From: an uncultured Clostridia bacterium
GTDB lineage: Bacteria > Bacillota > Clostridia > Oscillospirales > Oscillospiraceae
Length of the DNA stretch: 51,091 nt
Reading direction: 5' to 3'
Assembly (NCBI GenBank): GCA_946539175.1
Contig: CAMNHH010000001.1
Location: 1 to 51,091 of the forward strand
A program made the translations under genes and the position numbers. A model generated the notes under the pieces. It ran no database searches. It had not been told where the DNA came from and was given only the letters and a program-made list of their open reading frames with translations. Positions 1 through 8,800 of this stretch are shown here, piece after piece. The number at the start of each line of letters is the position of its first letter. Positions within the stretch are counted from its first letter, which is position 1.

Positions 1-3
1 TAC

Positions 4-80
4 GGAGGCTTAGCTCAGCTGGTTAGAGCGCCTGCTTCACACGCAGGAGGTCACTGGTTCGAGTCCAGCAGTCTCCACCA
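4..80 (+). tRNA. tRNA-Val (CAC)
   Basis: A cloverleaf can be folded by eye. The acceptor stem GGAGGCT pairs with AGTCTCC (one G-U), the D arm is GCTC/GAGC, and the anticodon stem CCTGC/GCAGG encloses loop TTCACAC, giving anticodon CAC (valine, GUG codons). The T loop is TTCGAGT and its stem has one outer A-C mismatch. The 3' CCA is encoded. It lies at the very left edge but is complete, and a palindromic terminator follows at once. Confidence 0.95.
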
Positions 81-86
81 CCGAGA

Positions 87-112
87 GGCACTTGCATATG
101 CAAGTGCCTTTT
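87..112 (+). terminator. Rho-independent terminator of tRNA-Val
   Basis: An 11-bp perfect inverted repeat (GGCACTTGCAT/ATGCAAGTGCC) is followed by TTTT, seven bases after the tRNA CCA end. It leaves only about 20 bases before the start of the next gene. Confidence 0.85.
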
Positions 113-133
113 GCATGCACGGAAGGAGATACC

Positions 134-1015
134 ATGATTGTTGACGGTTACGTTCGTTTTTTGGAGTATCAGACATATTACCGCATAGCGGGTCCGCTCA
201 GCTCCAGGAAAACTCCGCTTCTGCTGCTCCACGGCGGCCCCGGCTCCACTCACAATTATTTTGAGATTCTGGATCGCTTGGCGGAGGAGGACGGCAGACT
301 TCTGATCAGCTACGACCAGCTGGGCTGCGGCAATTCCTACGTTGAGGGTCATCCGGAGCTCTGGACCATGGAGACCTGGATCTCGGAGCTGAAAACGATC
401 CGCCATGCCTTGGGTCTGAAGGAAGTTGTGCTTCTGGGCCAGTCCTGGGGCGGCATGCTGCTTCTGGAATACGTCTGCCGTCACGCGCCGGAGGGCGTCA
501 GGGGAATCGTTTTGTCCAGCACGCTGCCCTCCAGCCGCCTGTGGGGAGAGGAACAGGCCAGAATGATCCGCCAGCTTCCATCCGCTATGCAGACCGCCAT
601 CCGCACCGCTGCGGAAAGCGGAGACTATTCCGCTCCCGATTATCGGGAGGCGGAGGAATTCTATATGGAGCTCCATTCCGCTGGTAAGCCGGGTCCCGAC
701 GCGCCGGAATGTCTGACCCGTCCCAAGCAGAAGGGGAGGGAGAGCTATCTGATCGGCTGGGGGCCAAATGAGTTCACGCCCACCGGCACGCTAAAGGACT
801 ATGACGTAACGGAGCTGCTCTCCGGGATCCGGGTCCCGGCGCTGATTTTCAGCGGCGGAAATGATCTCTGTACGCCATACATTGCCAAAACCATGTTTGA
901 CAGGATCCCCAACGCCCAATGGGAGCTGTTCCGTGACTGCCGCCACATGTGCTTTGCGGAGGACACCGAGCGCTATATCGCGGTTTTGCGGCAATGGTTA
1001 AGTGGATTGAACTGA
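134..1015 (+). CDS. Proline iminopeptidase-like alpha/beta hydrolase (peptidase S33)
   Basis: A 293-residue alpha/beta hydrolase of the proline iminopeptidase/tricorn-interacting-factor type, predicted to remove N-terminal proline (or other residues) from short peptides in the cytoplasm. Visible motifs are the oxyanion-hole HGGPG (33-37), nucleophile elbow GQSWGG with Ser104, acid Asp244 in GGND, and His271 in CRHM. The length is normal for the family. The ATG at 134 is chosen because GGAAGGAGAT lies just upstream; an in-frame ATG at 92 falls inside the tRNA terminator and has no ribosome binding site. No promoter fits between that terminator and the start, so expression may depend on read-through or on signals inside the tRNA region. 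Substrate specificity is inferred only from the family. Confidence 0.85.
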   Translation: MIVDGYVRFLEYQTYYRIAGPLSSRKTPLLLLHGGPGSTHNYFEILDRLAEEDGRLLISYDQLGCGNSYVEGHPELWTMETWISELKTIRHALGLKEVVLLGQSWGGMLLLEYVCRHAPEGVRGIVLSSTLPSSRLWGEEQARMIRQLPSAMQTAIRTAAESGDYSAPDYREAEEFYMELHSAGKPGPDAPECLTRPKQKGRESYLIGWGPNEFTPTGTLKDYDVTELLSGIRVPALIFSGGNDLCTPYIAKTMFDRIPNAQWELFRDCRHMCFAEDTERYIAVLRQWLSGLN

Positions 1016-1030
1016 ATCCCGCTTTCTTTG

Positions 1031-1261
1031 TTATTTCGCAATTTCCACCGACCGACGAATCAGATCATCTATTCTGTCGATCTTTCTGCCGCATTTATGC
1101 ATTTCATCCATTAAGGAGCTGCGGCACTTTCTCAGATGCTTTATAAGCGCTTCATAGCTTCCGGTCTGCAGCAGTCTTTCCGCGTCTGTGATTTCTTCCG
1201 CACTGCAGCCGATCTCCAGCATATCATCGCGCAGATATCGGAGCGCTTCGTCCAATGTCAT
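1031..1261 (-). CDS. Small conserved hypothetical protein (about 75 aa)
   Basis: A charged, probably all-helical protein with several heptad-like stretches (EALRYLRDDM near the start, LMDEMHKCGRKIDRIDDL near the end). It resembles small uncharacterised proteins I associate with Clostridia, but I know no function. It is convergent with the iminopeptidase (15 bases apart) and divergent from the LysR gene. The start is uncertain: GTG at 1270, ATG at 1261 and TTG at 1255 are in frame, and GGGAGGG is best spaced for the TTG. A TATAAT box lies upstream on this strand (1288-1293) without a clear -35. Divergence from lysR suggests possible control by that regulator. Confidence 0.65.
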   Translation of the reverse strand: MTLDEALRYLRDDMLEIGCSAEEITDAERLLQTGSYEALIKHLRKCRSSLMDEMHKCGRKIDRIDDLIRRSVEIAK

Positions 1262-1298
1262 CCCTCCCACGGCTTTCGCTTTATTTCATTATACTTCC

Positions 1299-1327
1299 TT
1301 GATTTCTATTGCGCTAATGGTTATAAT
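1299..1327 (+). promoter_or_regulatory. Sigma-A promoter of the lysR-type gene
   Basis: TTGATT (1299-1304), 17-base spacer, perfect TATAAT (1322-1327). The predicted transcription start is near 1334, within the palindromes listed next. Confidence 0.75.
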
Positions 1328-1328
1328 G

Positions 1329-1359
1329 AATATCATGATATTGCGTGATTGAATATCAC
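1329..1359. promoter_or_regulatory. Candidate LysR operator palindromes
   Basis: A perfect 14-bp palindrome AATATCATGATATT (1329-1342) is followed by GTGAT-N5-ATCAC (1345-1359); GATATT-N9-AATATC spans both. They lie just downstream of the -10 box and before the LysR start, where autoregulatory LysR sites are common. Binding is inferred. Confidence 0.5.
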
Positions 1360-1376
1360 AAGGTGGAGGGATCACC

Positions 1377-2267
1377 ATGGAAATTCGCACTTTACGATAT
1401 TTCCTCGCAGTGGCGCGAGAAGAAAATATGACAAAAGCTGCAGAAATTCTGCACGTAACACAGCCAACACTTTCAAAAACACTGAAAGCGTTAGAGGATG
1501 AGCTTGGCAAAAAGCTCTTCGTAAGACACAGTTTTTCCATCTCTCTGACGCAGGAAGGCATTTTGCTGCGGAATCGAGCGGAAGATCTTGTCACGATGGC
1601 TGATAAAATAGAGAAAGAATTCTTGTCATTGGACGACATCACCGGAGGCGAGTTATACCTCGGGCTTGCCGAATCCTATCAAATCCGCTATCTTGCCCAG
1701 GAGATCCGCGCCTTGAAGAACATATACCCGGATCTGCACTATCATATTACAAGCGGCGATACAGAACAGGTCACAGAAAAGCTGGATAAAGGTCTGCTGG
1801 ATTTTGCAGTCGTCTGTGAACTGCCCGATTCACGGAAGTACGCCTATCTGCCGTTTCCCGAAGCGGATATTTGGGGCGTAGTTGTTCCGGCAGATGCGGC
1901 TCTTGCAAAAAAAGAGTCCGTAACAGTGGAGGATCTGATCGGAATACCGATATTTACCTCCGAACAGTCATGGCGAAACGATATCGGAAGATGGTGTGGA
2001 GAGCGGCTGTCTGAGCTAAAATTGGAAGGCTCGTTCCGTCTTGCCTACAATGCTTCCATGTTTGTCAGAGAAGGACTCGGCTGTCAGCTTACCTTCGCAA
2101 AGCTGGTTGATACCTCGGCGGAGAGCGGGCTTGTATTTCGACCGCTCTCGCCTACGCTTGAAACAAATCTTTACTTGATCTGGAACAGATATCAGACCTT
2201 CACTCCCATCGCAGAGCGCTTCCTTGCACAGATACAGAAAACTTTTAACCTCAAAAATTCAAATTAA
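1377..2267 (+). CDS. LysR family transcriptional regulator
   Basis: A 296-residue LysR-type regulator of normal length. Residues 1-60 form the winged helix-turn-helix, with the typical MEIRTLRYFLAVAREENMT opening, the recognition-helix stretch AAEILHVTQPTLSKTLKALE and LGKKLF. Residues from about 90 form the periplasmic-binding-like effector domain. The start is set by GGTGGAGGG eight bases upstream. It is divergent from a small hypothetical gene and has its own promoter with palindromes overlapping the transcription start, so autoregulation is likely. Its effector cannot be read from the sequence. Confidence 0.92.
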   Translation: MEIRTLRYFLAVAREENMTKAAEILHVTQPTLSKTLKALEDELGKKLFVRHSFSISLTQEGILLRNRAEDLVTMADKIEKEFLSLDDITGGELYLGLAESYQIRYLAQEIRALKNIYPDLHYHITSGDTEQVTEKLDKGLLDFAVVCELPDSRKYAYLPFPEADIWGVVVPADAALAKKESVTVEDLIGIPIFTSEQSWRNDIGRWCGERLSELKLEGSFRLAYNASMFVREGLGCQLTFAKLVDTSAESGLVFRPLSPTLETNLYLIWNRYQTFTPIAERFLAQIQKTFNLKNSN

Positions 2268-2338
2268 ACACTGTAGTATTGCAAGAGGCTGATAAGGAAG
2301 TATTTATGAATTATTAGTCCTGGCATTGTGGGACAAAG

Positions 2339-2385
2339 CAAGAGCCTGCAGCTCAACCTATAAAGGGTTGTACTGCAGGCTCTTG
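2339..2385. terminator. Long stem-loop downstream of lysR
   Basis: A 13-bp perfect stem (CAAGAGCCTGCAG/CTGCAGGCTCTTG) with an inner CAACC/GGGTTG stem. No U-tract follows, so it may be an mRNA end or processing hairpin, or part of a mobile-element scar, rather than a textbook terminator. Confidence 0.45.
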
Positions 2386-2415
2386 TCGGATATATCATAC
2401 TTCATTGCTGCGTTG

Positions 2416-2437
2416 TGCCTACAAATTGCCTACAAAA
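2416..2437. repeat. Tandem direct repeat TGCCTACAAAT/A
   Basis: Two copies of an 11-base unit (2416-2426 and 2427-2437) that differ only in the last base, in an otherwise non-coding stretch between lysR and the initiator tRNA gene. They could be arm-type recombinase sites of a lost element; nothing else of such an element is present. Confidence 0.45.
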
Positions 2438-2510
2438 AATTTTTCCGTCAAAATCGCCAAAGATAAAGGAGAATGAAAAGGTGAAAAAATAGGCAAAAAC
2501 CTCGAAAAAC

Positions 2511-2552
2511 CAAATAAAATCACCGCATGTATCTACATGCGGTGATTTTATT

Positions 2553-2554
<2 letters not shown>
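2511..2554 (-). terminator. Terminator of initiator tRNA-Met
   Basis: A 21-bp perfect inverted repeat (2511-2531 and 2534-2554) directly at the 3' end of the tRNA. Read leftwards it ends in a T-rich arm (TTTTATTTG); read rightwards it is also T-rich, so it may work in both directions. Confidence 0.8.
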
Positions 2555-2629
<75 letters not shown>

Positions 2630-2654
2630 ATATTGAATTCCTCATTGCTCAAGT

Positions 2655-2683
2655 AGTATAGCACAGAGGAACAGATTTGTCAA
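2655..2683 (-). promoter_or_regulatory. Promoter of tRNA-fMet
   Basis: On the minus strand: TTGACA, 17-base spacer, TATACT, ending about 25 bases upstream of the mature tRNA 5' end. A near-perfect sigma-A promoter. Confidence 0.85.
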
Positions 2684-2819
2684 GCTTTTTCTTCTCGTGA
2701 TTTCAATCTAATTTCTTTCATATTTCTCTCCTCGATTTCAATTATATCGGGTATATCGGGGATCTGGGTCAGAATTCAGAACTTCTTTATAAATTAATAA
2801 TTATAAAATTAAAATATTG
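2684..2819. other. AT-rich intergenic stretch with tandem 9-mer
   Basis: No gene is visible. The stretch is AT-rich and holds a tandem TATATCGGG repeated exactly twice (2743-2760). It separates the divergent tRNA-fMet and capsule-operon promoters, so the repeat could be a regulator site; that is speculation. Confidence 0.4.
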
Positions 2820-2848
2820 TTGAAATACGAAAAAATTTATGTTACTAT
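2820..2848 (+). promoter_or_regulatory. Main promoter of the surface-polysaccharide operon
   Basis: TTGAAA (2820-2825), 17-base spacer, TACTAT (2843-2848). It is followed by a leader of about 100 bases (2855-2956) without a recognised riboswitch. I see no other convincing promoter before 30 kb on this strand, so it probably drives the whole polysaccharide operon. Confidence 0.75.
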
Positions 2849-2956
2849 TATGATGTAATTCATAGAATTCACACAATCGCGGCTCCCTTGCTTTCGCGCA
2901 GAAACAGGGTTCAGAGCGAACGAAGCATTCTTTTCCCATGGAGGTGCATTTCAATC

Positions 2957-3634
2957 ATGCCATCCGCGGTCAAATCGGAAGAGTATGATCTCCTCCATTT
3001 TTCTGAGAGAAGGCCGAAAATTTGTACAGAAAAGCTGGGCAGAATAGCTCCGAAGCCTGTCTACGAGAAGGTAAAACGTATTTTTGACCTTTGCTTCTCG
3101 CTTTTGCTTTTGGTCGTTCTGATCCTTCCGATGCTGATCATCGCCGTTATGATCCGGCTGGATTCTCCCGGCAATCCGATCTATCGGCAAACGCGCCTTG
3201 GCAAGAACCAGAAGCCGTTTACGATCTACAAATTCCGAACCATGCACCTCCTGGCTGAACAGGATGGTCCGCGCTGGGCAAAGCCCAACGACAGCAGAAG
3301 TACGAGACTTGGCCGGGCACTGCGGCATGCTCACCTGGATGAGCTTCCCCAGTTGATCAACATAATAGCCGGGCAGATGAGCTTTGTGGGACCAAGACCG
3401 GAGCGCCCCGAGTTTTATGACGTCTTCGATACGTATATCGACGGATTCCGCCAGCGTATGCTGGTGACGCCGGGACTCACCGGGCTGGCGCAGGTTCACG
3501 GCGGTTATGAACTGCTTCCGGAGGAAAAAATCATCTATGATTTGGAATACATCAAAAACAGATCGTTCAGTCAGGATCTGCACTGTATTTTCCTGACCTT
3601 TGGACTTTTGATCACACATAAAGGAGCAAGATAG
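2957..3634 (+). CDS. Undecaprenyl-phosphate sugar phosphotransferase (initiating glycosyltransferase)
   Basis: A 225-residue bacterial sugar transferase of the WcaJ/WbaP catalytic-domain type. It transfers a sugar-1-phosphate from a nucleotide sugar to undecaprenyl phosphate at the inner membrane face, starting repeat-unit assembly. Seen: KRIFDL then one membrane segment (about residues 45-68), a DSPGN motif, YKFRTM, DELPQL, the signature MSFVGPRPERPEF, and PGLTGLAQV. The length fits the short form lacking the extra N-terminal membrane domain. The ATG at 2957 is chosen over upstream starts because GGAGGTG lies ten bases before it. It is the first gene of a long same-strand operon. The sugar specificity cannot be read from the sequence. 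Confidence 0.9.
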   Translation: MPSAVKSEEYDLLHFSERRPKICTEKLGRIAPKPVYEKVKRIFDLCFSLLLLVVLILPMLIIAVMIRLDSPGNPIYRQTRLGKNQKPFTIYKFRTMHLLAEQDGPRWAKPNDSRSTRLGRALRHAHLDELPQLINIIAGQMSFVGPRPERPEFYDVFDTYIDGFRQRMLVTPGLTGLAQVHGGYELLPEEKIIYDLEYIKNRSFSQDLHCIFLTFGLLITHKGAR

Positions 3635-3637
3635 GCA

Positions 3638-4483
3638 ATGGTAACGGACTATTCGGTCCTGATGTCTGTTTATCAAAAAGAAGAGCCGTCCTTTTTCCAT
3701 GACGCAATCCAAAGCATCCTGCGGCAGACGATTCCACCGAAGCAAATCGTACTGGTTTGCGACGGCCCTTTGACCGACGGGCTGGAACAGGAGCTGGAGG
3801 CCCTGCAGGAGAATCAGAGGGATATCCTGCGGCTCGTTCGGCTGCCTGCCTGCGGCGGATTGGGCAGCGCACTGCAGAAGGGGCTGCAATCCTGCAGCTG
3901 TGAACTGGTGGCCCGTATGGATACGGATGATCTGGCTGTGCCGAACCGAATGGAGCTGCAGCTGGCCGAGCTGGACCGGGACCCGTCACTTTCCGTTCTC
4001 GGCGGGCAGATCACGGAATTCTGGATCTCTCCGGACCGAATCTCCGGGAGCAGAAGGGTACCCTGTGATAACGAGGCGATCAGAACCTTCGCTGCCAGTA
4101 GAAATCCAATGAACCACATGACGGTCATGTTCCGAAAAAGCGCTGTGCTTGCCGCCGGAAGCTACCGGTCGTTTGACCGTTTTGAGGACTATGATCTCTG
4201 GTCGCGAATGCTGGCCGGGGGAGCGCGTTTCCGGAATCTGGATCAGGTTCTGGTGTACGCCAGAGTTGCGCCGGATTCCTACAGAAGACGCGGCGGCATG
4301 GACTATTTCAGACAGAGCGTCCGTATGCAGAAGCAGCTTCGCGCCTGCGGGCTGCTCGGCCCTGCCGCTTACTGCCGCAATCTGGCAGTTCGCTTTGCAG
4401 GGACAGTTCTGCTGCCGAACCGGCTTCGGGGGCTGGTATATCAAAAGCATCTGCACAAAAAGCTTCCGTCAGAGGAATCCTGA
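3638..4483 (+). CDS. Glycosyltransferase family 2
   Basis: A 281-residue GT-A fold glycosyltransferase similar in pattern to amylovoran AmsE-type enzymes. The N-terminus YSVLMSVYQKEEP is the nucleotide-sugar binding start of family 2. RMDTDD (about 93-98) is the DxD-type metal site, and FEDYDLW (about 181-187) matches the ED motif that places the acceptor base. It is probably cytoplasmic or membrane-associated and adds a sugar to the lipid-linked repeat unit. AAGGAG lies upstream and the gap to the preceding gene is three bases. Donor and acceptor are unknown. Confidence 0.88.
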   Translation: MVTDYSVLMSVYQKEEPSFFHDAIQSILRQTIPPKQIVLVCDGPLTDGLEQELEALQENQRDILRLVRLPACGGLGSALQKGLQSCSCELVARMDTDDLAVPNRMELQLAELDRDPSLSVLGGQITEFWISPDRISGSRRVPCDNEAIRTFAASRNPMNHMTVMFRKSAVLAAGSYRSFDRFEDYDLWSRMLAGGARFRNLDQVLVYARVAPDSYRRRGGMDYFRQSVRMQKQLRACGLLGPAAYCRNLAVRFAGTVLLPNRLRGLVYQKHLHKKLPSEES

Positions 4484-4484
4484 T

Positions 4485-5357
4485 ATGGGCGGATTCATCC
4501 CAGACGAAAAGCTCCTGGCCCATCAGCGGGTGATGCTGGAGCTGCTGCGGCAGGCGGACGCGATCTGCCGTGCCCATAAAATTCCTTACGTTCTGTTCGC
4601 CGGGACCATGCTGGGCGCGGTCCGGCACCGGGGCTTTATTCCTTGGGACGACGATCTGGATCTGTTGTTTTTGCGGGAGGACTACGATCGTTTCCTCGCC
4701 GCTGCGGAAACGGAGCTGGACCCGGAGAAGTATTATCTGCAGAGGGAATTCAGTCCCCATTGGCCCATGCAAAGCTCCAAGCTGCGGAGAAATGATACCG
4801 CCTGCTTTGAGAAATATTATCCCCGGGACCCGGAAACCCACATGGGGATCTACATCGATCTGTTCCCCTGTGATAATCTGTCCGACAGCCCATTGATCGC
4901 GCGTCTTCAATTTCTGGCCTCCAAGATCGTGATCGCAAAGGCTCTGGACGCAAGAGGCTATTTGACCCGCAGCCCCGCCAAAAAGATCTTTCTTGCCGTT
5001 TCCCGCCTGATTCCCGGCAAGCCCCTGGTCCGCTTTGTGCAGCTGCGGAGCCGGACCGGTACAAGCTGCGTTCACGTTTTTTTTGGCGGCGCAAAGCGTT
5101 ACGGCAAGAGCGTGTTTCCCCGCTCCTGGCTGGAGCAGCGGACAGAGCTGCCCTTTGAGGGTGGGAGCTATCCTGTTTCCGCGCACTATGAGGCTTTCCT
5201 CCGGCTGCTGTACGGTAATTATCAGGAGATACCCGACGCGAACGCACGGGCGCAGAAGAATCACGCGTTTTTTGTGGATCCCGCCCATTCCTACCGGGCG
5301 TATCCAAATATCTATGACGGAGTCAAATTTGACGTGCTGACAAAGAGTATTCGCTGA
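4485..5357 (+). CDS. LicD family phosphotransferase (first copy)
   Basis: A 290-residue LicD/fukutin-type nucleotidyltransferase-fold protein. In pneumococcus LicD enzymes attach phosphocholine from CDP-choline to teichoic-acid sugars; other members transfer other phospho-alcohols. The family signature is clear: LFAGTMLGAVRHRGFIPWDD then DLDLLF, with the aspartates of WDDDLD as expected metal ligands, and later GIYIDLFP. The ATG at 4485 follows AGAGGA and overlaps nothing; upstream in-frame sequence is antisense-like filler inside the preceding gene. A second, different LicD lies at 26888 in the same operon. No choline kinase or CTP:phosphocholine cytidylyltransferase is in the window, so the moiety transferred is unknown. 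Confidence 0.85.
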   Translation: MGGFIPDEKLLAHQRVMLELLRQADAICRAHKIPYVLFAGTMLGAVRHRGFIPWDDDLDLLFLREDYDRFLAAAETELDPEKYYLQREFSPHWPMQSSKLRRNDTACFEKYYPRDPETHMGIYIDLFPCDNLSDSPLIARLQFLASKIVIAKALDARGYLTRSPAKKIFLAVSRLIPGKPLVRFVQLRSRTGTSCVHVFFGGAKRYGKSVFPRSWLEQRTELPFEGGSYPVSAHYEAFLRLLYGNYQEIPDANARAQKNHAFFVDPAHSYRAYPNIYDGVKFDVLTKSIR

Positions 5358-5374
5358 CAGGAGGTTGATTGCCT

Positions 5375-5815
5375 ATGCGAAACAAGAAACTGCTCGTCGC
5401 GGTCTGTGGAATCGTACTGGCGCTGTTTCTGGGCTGTGGAAAAAACAGCCCGCAGCCAAGCCTGAGTCCAAGCCAGGATGATCGGGCGAATCACGCAATC
5501 AAAACTGCCTGCGGCGATCTGTACTTCCCGGAGGAATGGAACGACGCGGTCGCCGTCCGGGAACAGACCACCGAATTCGGCAGCAGCGTGGTGTTTGAAA
5601 CGGAGCTGGAGGGTGAAAAAATTATTCTTTTCACCTTGAACATAGGCGGGGGAGAAGGCGATGAGATCGGAAAGCTGACCGATCAAAACGGTCAGGTCCG
5701 CAGCGTCCGGATGGTGATCAGTGAGCTGCACCCGGAGGGTGTTGACGAGCAGAGCGCTAATCGCCTGTTTGCCATGCAGGAGGATATCAATTATCTGATC
5801 GATCATTTGAAATGA
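5375..5815 (+). CDS. Small secreted lipoprotein, unknown function
   Basis: A 146-residue protein with a type II signal peptide: basic MRNKK, a hydrophobic core, and lipobox LFLGC, predicting lipid attachment at Cys23 and location on the outer face of the membrane. The mature part starts with a Ser/Pro-rich linker and then a globular domain containing DLYFPEEW and a terminal helix. I do not recognise a family. The ATG at 5375 is ten bases from AGGAGG, while TTG at 5369 is too close. It sits between LicD and the giant phosphodiester-glycosidase gene, suggesting a role with that surface cassette. Confidence 0.75.
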   Translation: MRNKKLLVAVCGIVLALFLGCGKNSPQPSLSPSQDDRANHAIKTACGDLYFPEEWNDAVAVREQTTEFGSSVVFETELEGEKIILFTLNIGGGEGDEIGKLTDQNGQVRSVRMVISELHPEGVDEQSANRLFAMQEDINYLIDHLK

Positions 5816-5863
5816 TTTAGGAGTATTTACAGTCCCATGTCACGAGGAAGGAGCGTAAATGCA

Positions 5864-8800
5864 ATGAGGAACATCCGATTCAGAAGAATTCTCGCAATTC
5901 TGCTGGTACTGTGCCTGTCTTTGGGCTACGGATCCCCCCTGGCCAGCGCCGCGGATCCGGCAGAAGAGAACAACGCATCCGCGCTTGAAGCGTTTCTTGA
6001 GAAGTTGGTCAGCCTGGAGCAGTACGCGGCGGATTACGCGGCGGCAAACCCGGACTGCGGCAGCGACGCCTTTGAACTGGTACTGAATTACTGCAGAACC
6101 GCCAAGGAGGATTATACCTCCAGCAATTGGTCCAGTCTCGCAGGTGAGGAAAACGAAGGCTTCCGGGACTACGTCGCTCAGCAGGACGAGGAAAATGGGA
6201 CCAGCGTAGGGGAGATCAAGACCTACTCCGCCACCGGAAAGGACTTTATTCCCGTGGCCAACGGGAACAAAATTGACCTGTTCCATATCTTCGGCACCAT
6301 GAATATCAGCTATTACTGGGGCAGCCGATATCCGGAGCTCTCCGCCCGTCCTTACGCCGATCTGGGCGGCTGGGCCGGAGATCTGGTGGATCTGCTGACC
6401 AAGTGTACGGACCTTTCCGGTACGGAAGACGAGATGATCCGGGAAGTCTATTGGAACCGCTTTGCCAACGACCTCGGGCCTGGGTCCTTTGACATCGACG
6501 ACGTCTACGGGGACTTTGACGCCTATTACTTCATGCAGACCGCCGGGGCCGGTCAGGGCTCTCTGAGCCAGATCATGCGGGAGTATTATACCCCTGAGCT
6601 TTCCATGAAGGATCGGGCAGTCTTCTTTACGGAGCATCGCTTCTCCGGGAATCTCAGCCGGGAAGCGCTGCGGGACGCGGTGAAGAGCGCCTATTCCGGC
6701 AATATCCTGCTGGCGGCCCTGGAAAGCAACGAGGGGCTGGAGAATGTGGACGCCCAACGGGAAGCCTGCGTGTACGCCTTTGCCGATTACCTGTACATGC
6801 TGGTCAACGGTCCGGCGTTTGAGACGGACGAGGCCGCGCTCAACGCGGGTCAGACCCTGGAGGAGACCCCTGTCAGCGGCAGCGCGGCGAGCCTTTACGG
6901 CGATCCGGTGGAAGGCAGCTTCAGCTGGAAGCAGCCGCAGACGGTCGTGGAGCAGAGTGGATACTATACTGCGGTTTTCACCCCTGCAGACAGCTTCCAC
7001 TTCGGCGAAACAGAGCTCTCCGTGCCTGTGATCGTAGACGGACAGCCCATTGACGAGCCGGATCCCGATCCCGACCCGGACCCAGAGCCGAATCCCGATC
7101 CCGAACCGGAGCCGGATCCCGTCCCGGATAACAGCTATTTCTCCATCTTCTATAATAATACTTCCGTCCTGGCGCCGGGCGTCCAGCAGAGAATCCTGCA
7201 TACCCGCACCAGAGACAACAAGCAGATGGTGATCTACGCCGCTACCATCGACGTCTCCCGGCAGGACGTAGCCCTGCAGGCCAATTACAACGAAAACGAT
7301 CCGACCACCATCCCTACGCTTTCTCCGGTATCTGATCAGATGAAGGCGGCCCAGGCCAAGCACACGGATCCCGCCGACCCGGAGCATTACGTGGAGAATT
7401 ATAACGTGGTGTTCGGCTCCAACGCGGACTTCTTCACCATGGCCAACGGCAAGCCCACCAGCGCCTTTGTGATGGAGGGCGTCGTCTACTCGGACGCCGC
7501 CACCAGCGGATCTGGCAGCAGCAACTACTTCTTCGCGATTCTGAAGGACGGCACCCCGATCATCAGCCGAAACAGCACCTGGAACACTTACCGCGACAAC
7601 TGCCAGGAGGCGGTTGGCGGCGGCGCGCTTCTGGTGGAAAACGGCGAGACCAAGGTTTCCTCTTCTTCGAATTATTACAACAGCCGGGCGCCTCGTACCT
7701 GCATCGGCATCACCGCGGACAACAAGGTCGTGGTCATGTGTATCGACGGCCGCCAGGAGCCCTGGTCCTGCGGCGCTTCCTCCCAGGAAATGGCGGCAGC
7801 CATGATATCTCTGGGCTGCGTCAAGGCCATGAACCTGGACGGCGGCGGCTCCACCACCTTCGTCTCCAAGCCGGAGGGAGAGGACGAGCTTCGGGTCATC
7901 AACAGGCCCTCTGACGGATATGAGCGCCGGGTCTCCACCAGCTTGATGGTGGTCTCTACCGCGCCGAATTCCAATGTTTTGGATCACGTCTCCCTGCAGC
8001 CGGAAAACGAATATCTGATGCCGGGCGCAAGTGTTTCCGTGTCTGAGATCGGCGTTAACGCGGCCGGCGGCTCTGCCGAGCTTCCGGCGGATCTTCAGAT
8101 CGTATTGGACAAGCCTGACTTTGGCAGCTTCCAGGACGGCTGCTTCACCGCAGGCAGCGAGACCGGGGACGTGGTCCTCAGCGCGATCAGCGGCGATGCC
8201 GTTTTGGGCTCTGTGACGCTGCACGTTGTGATCCCGGATGCCCTGGCCTTTGATACCAACGAGGTTTCCGCGATCTACGGACAGACTGTTGAGCTGCCTC
8301 TGGTGGGGTATTACAACGGAAACAAGATCGCAATGAATTTTGCTTCCGATCTGCTCATCTATGGCTTGATGAATCCGAACGCGGGCTCCATCACCGCGGC
8401 GGTGCTGACGGCGGCAGACGAATCCTGCGGCGTCCGGTCTACGGACATCGGCGCCGCTCTTGCGGCGGACAACTCCATCTACGCCCGGACCACGCTGTAT
8501 TTGTATCACGAGAACGAGGCGGTGTTCGATTTTAACCACGCCACCGCCGGAAGCCGGAAGCTTGCCTGGAACCGGGTCGTTTCCAATTCCGAGATGACCA
8601 GGGATGAAAATGGTACTCTGGATGTTTACAATCTCGTGGAGCCCGGTGTCCCCATGGAGATTTCCTATACCTTCGCCCTTGATATGAACGACCTGGAGAT
8701 CCCGGACAACATCGCCGAGGCTCTGCCTGTCGTGGCATCGTTCCTGGGCGTTGACGCATCTGAGCTTGGTGCCTGGCAGCTGCTGCTGGCACTGGCGGAA

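Noticed and set aside
23..676. Minus-strand frame of 217 codons across the tRNA and the iminopeptidase gene
   Set aside because: It is antisense to a well-supported gene, and its C-terminus is a translated antisense tRNA (the common CWTRTSDLLR artefact).
2855..2956. Riboswitch in the leader of the polysaccharide operon
   Set aside because: I looked for paired elements and a terminator and saw none; it appears to be a plain leader.
4149..4484. N-terminal extension of the first LicD protein
   Set aside because: It overlaps the glycosyltransferase gene in another frame, and the LicD signature begins after the ATG at 4485, which has a ribosome binding site.
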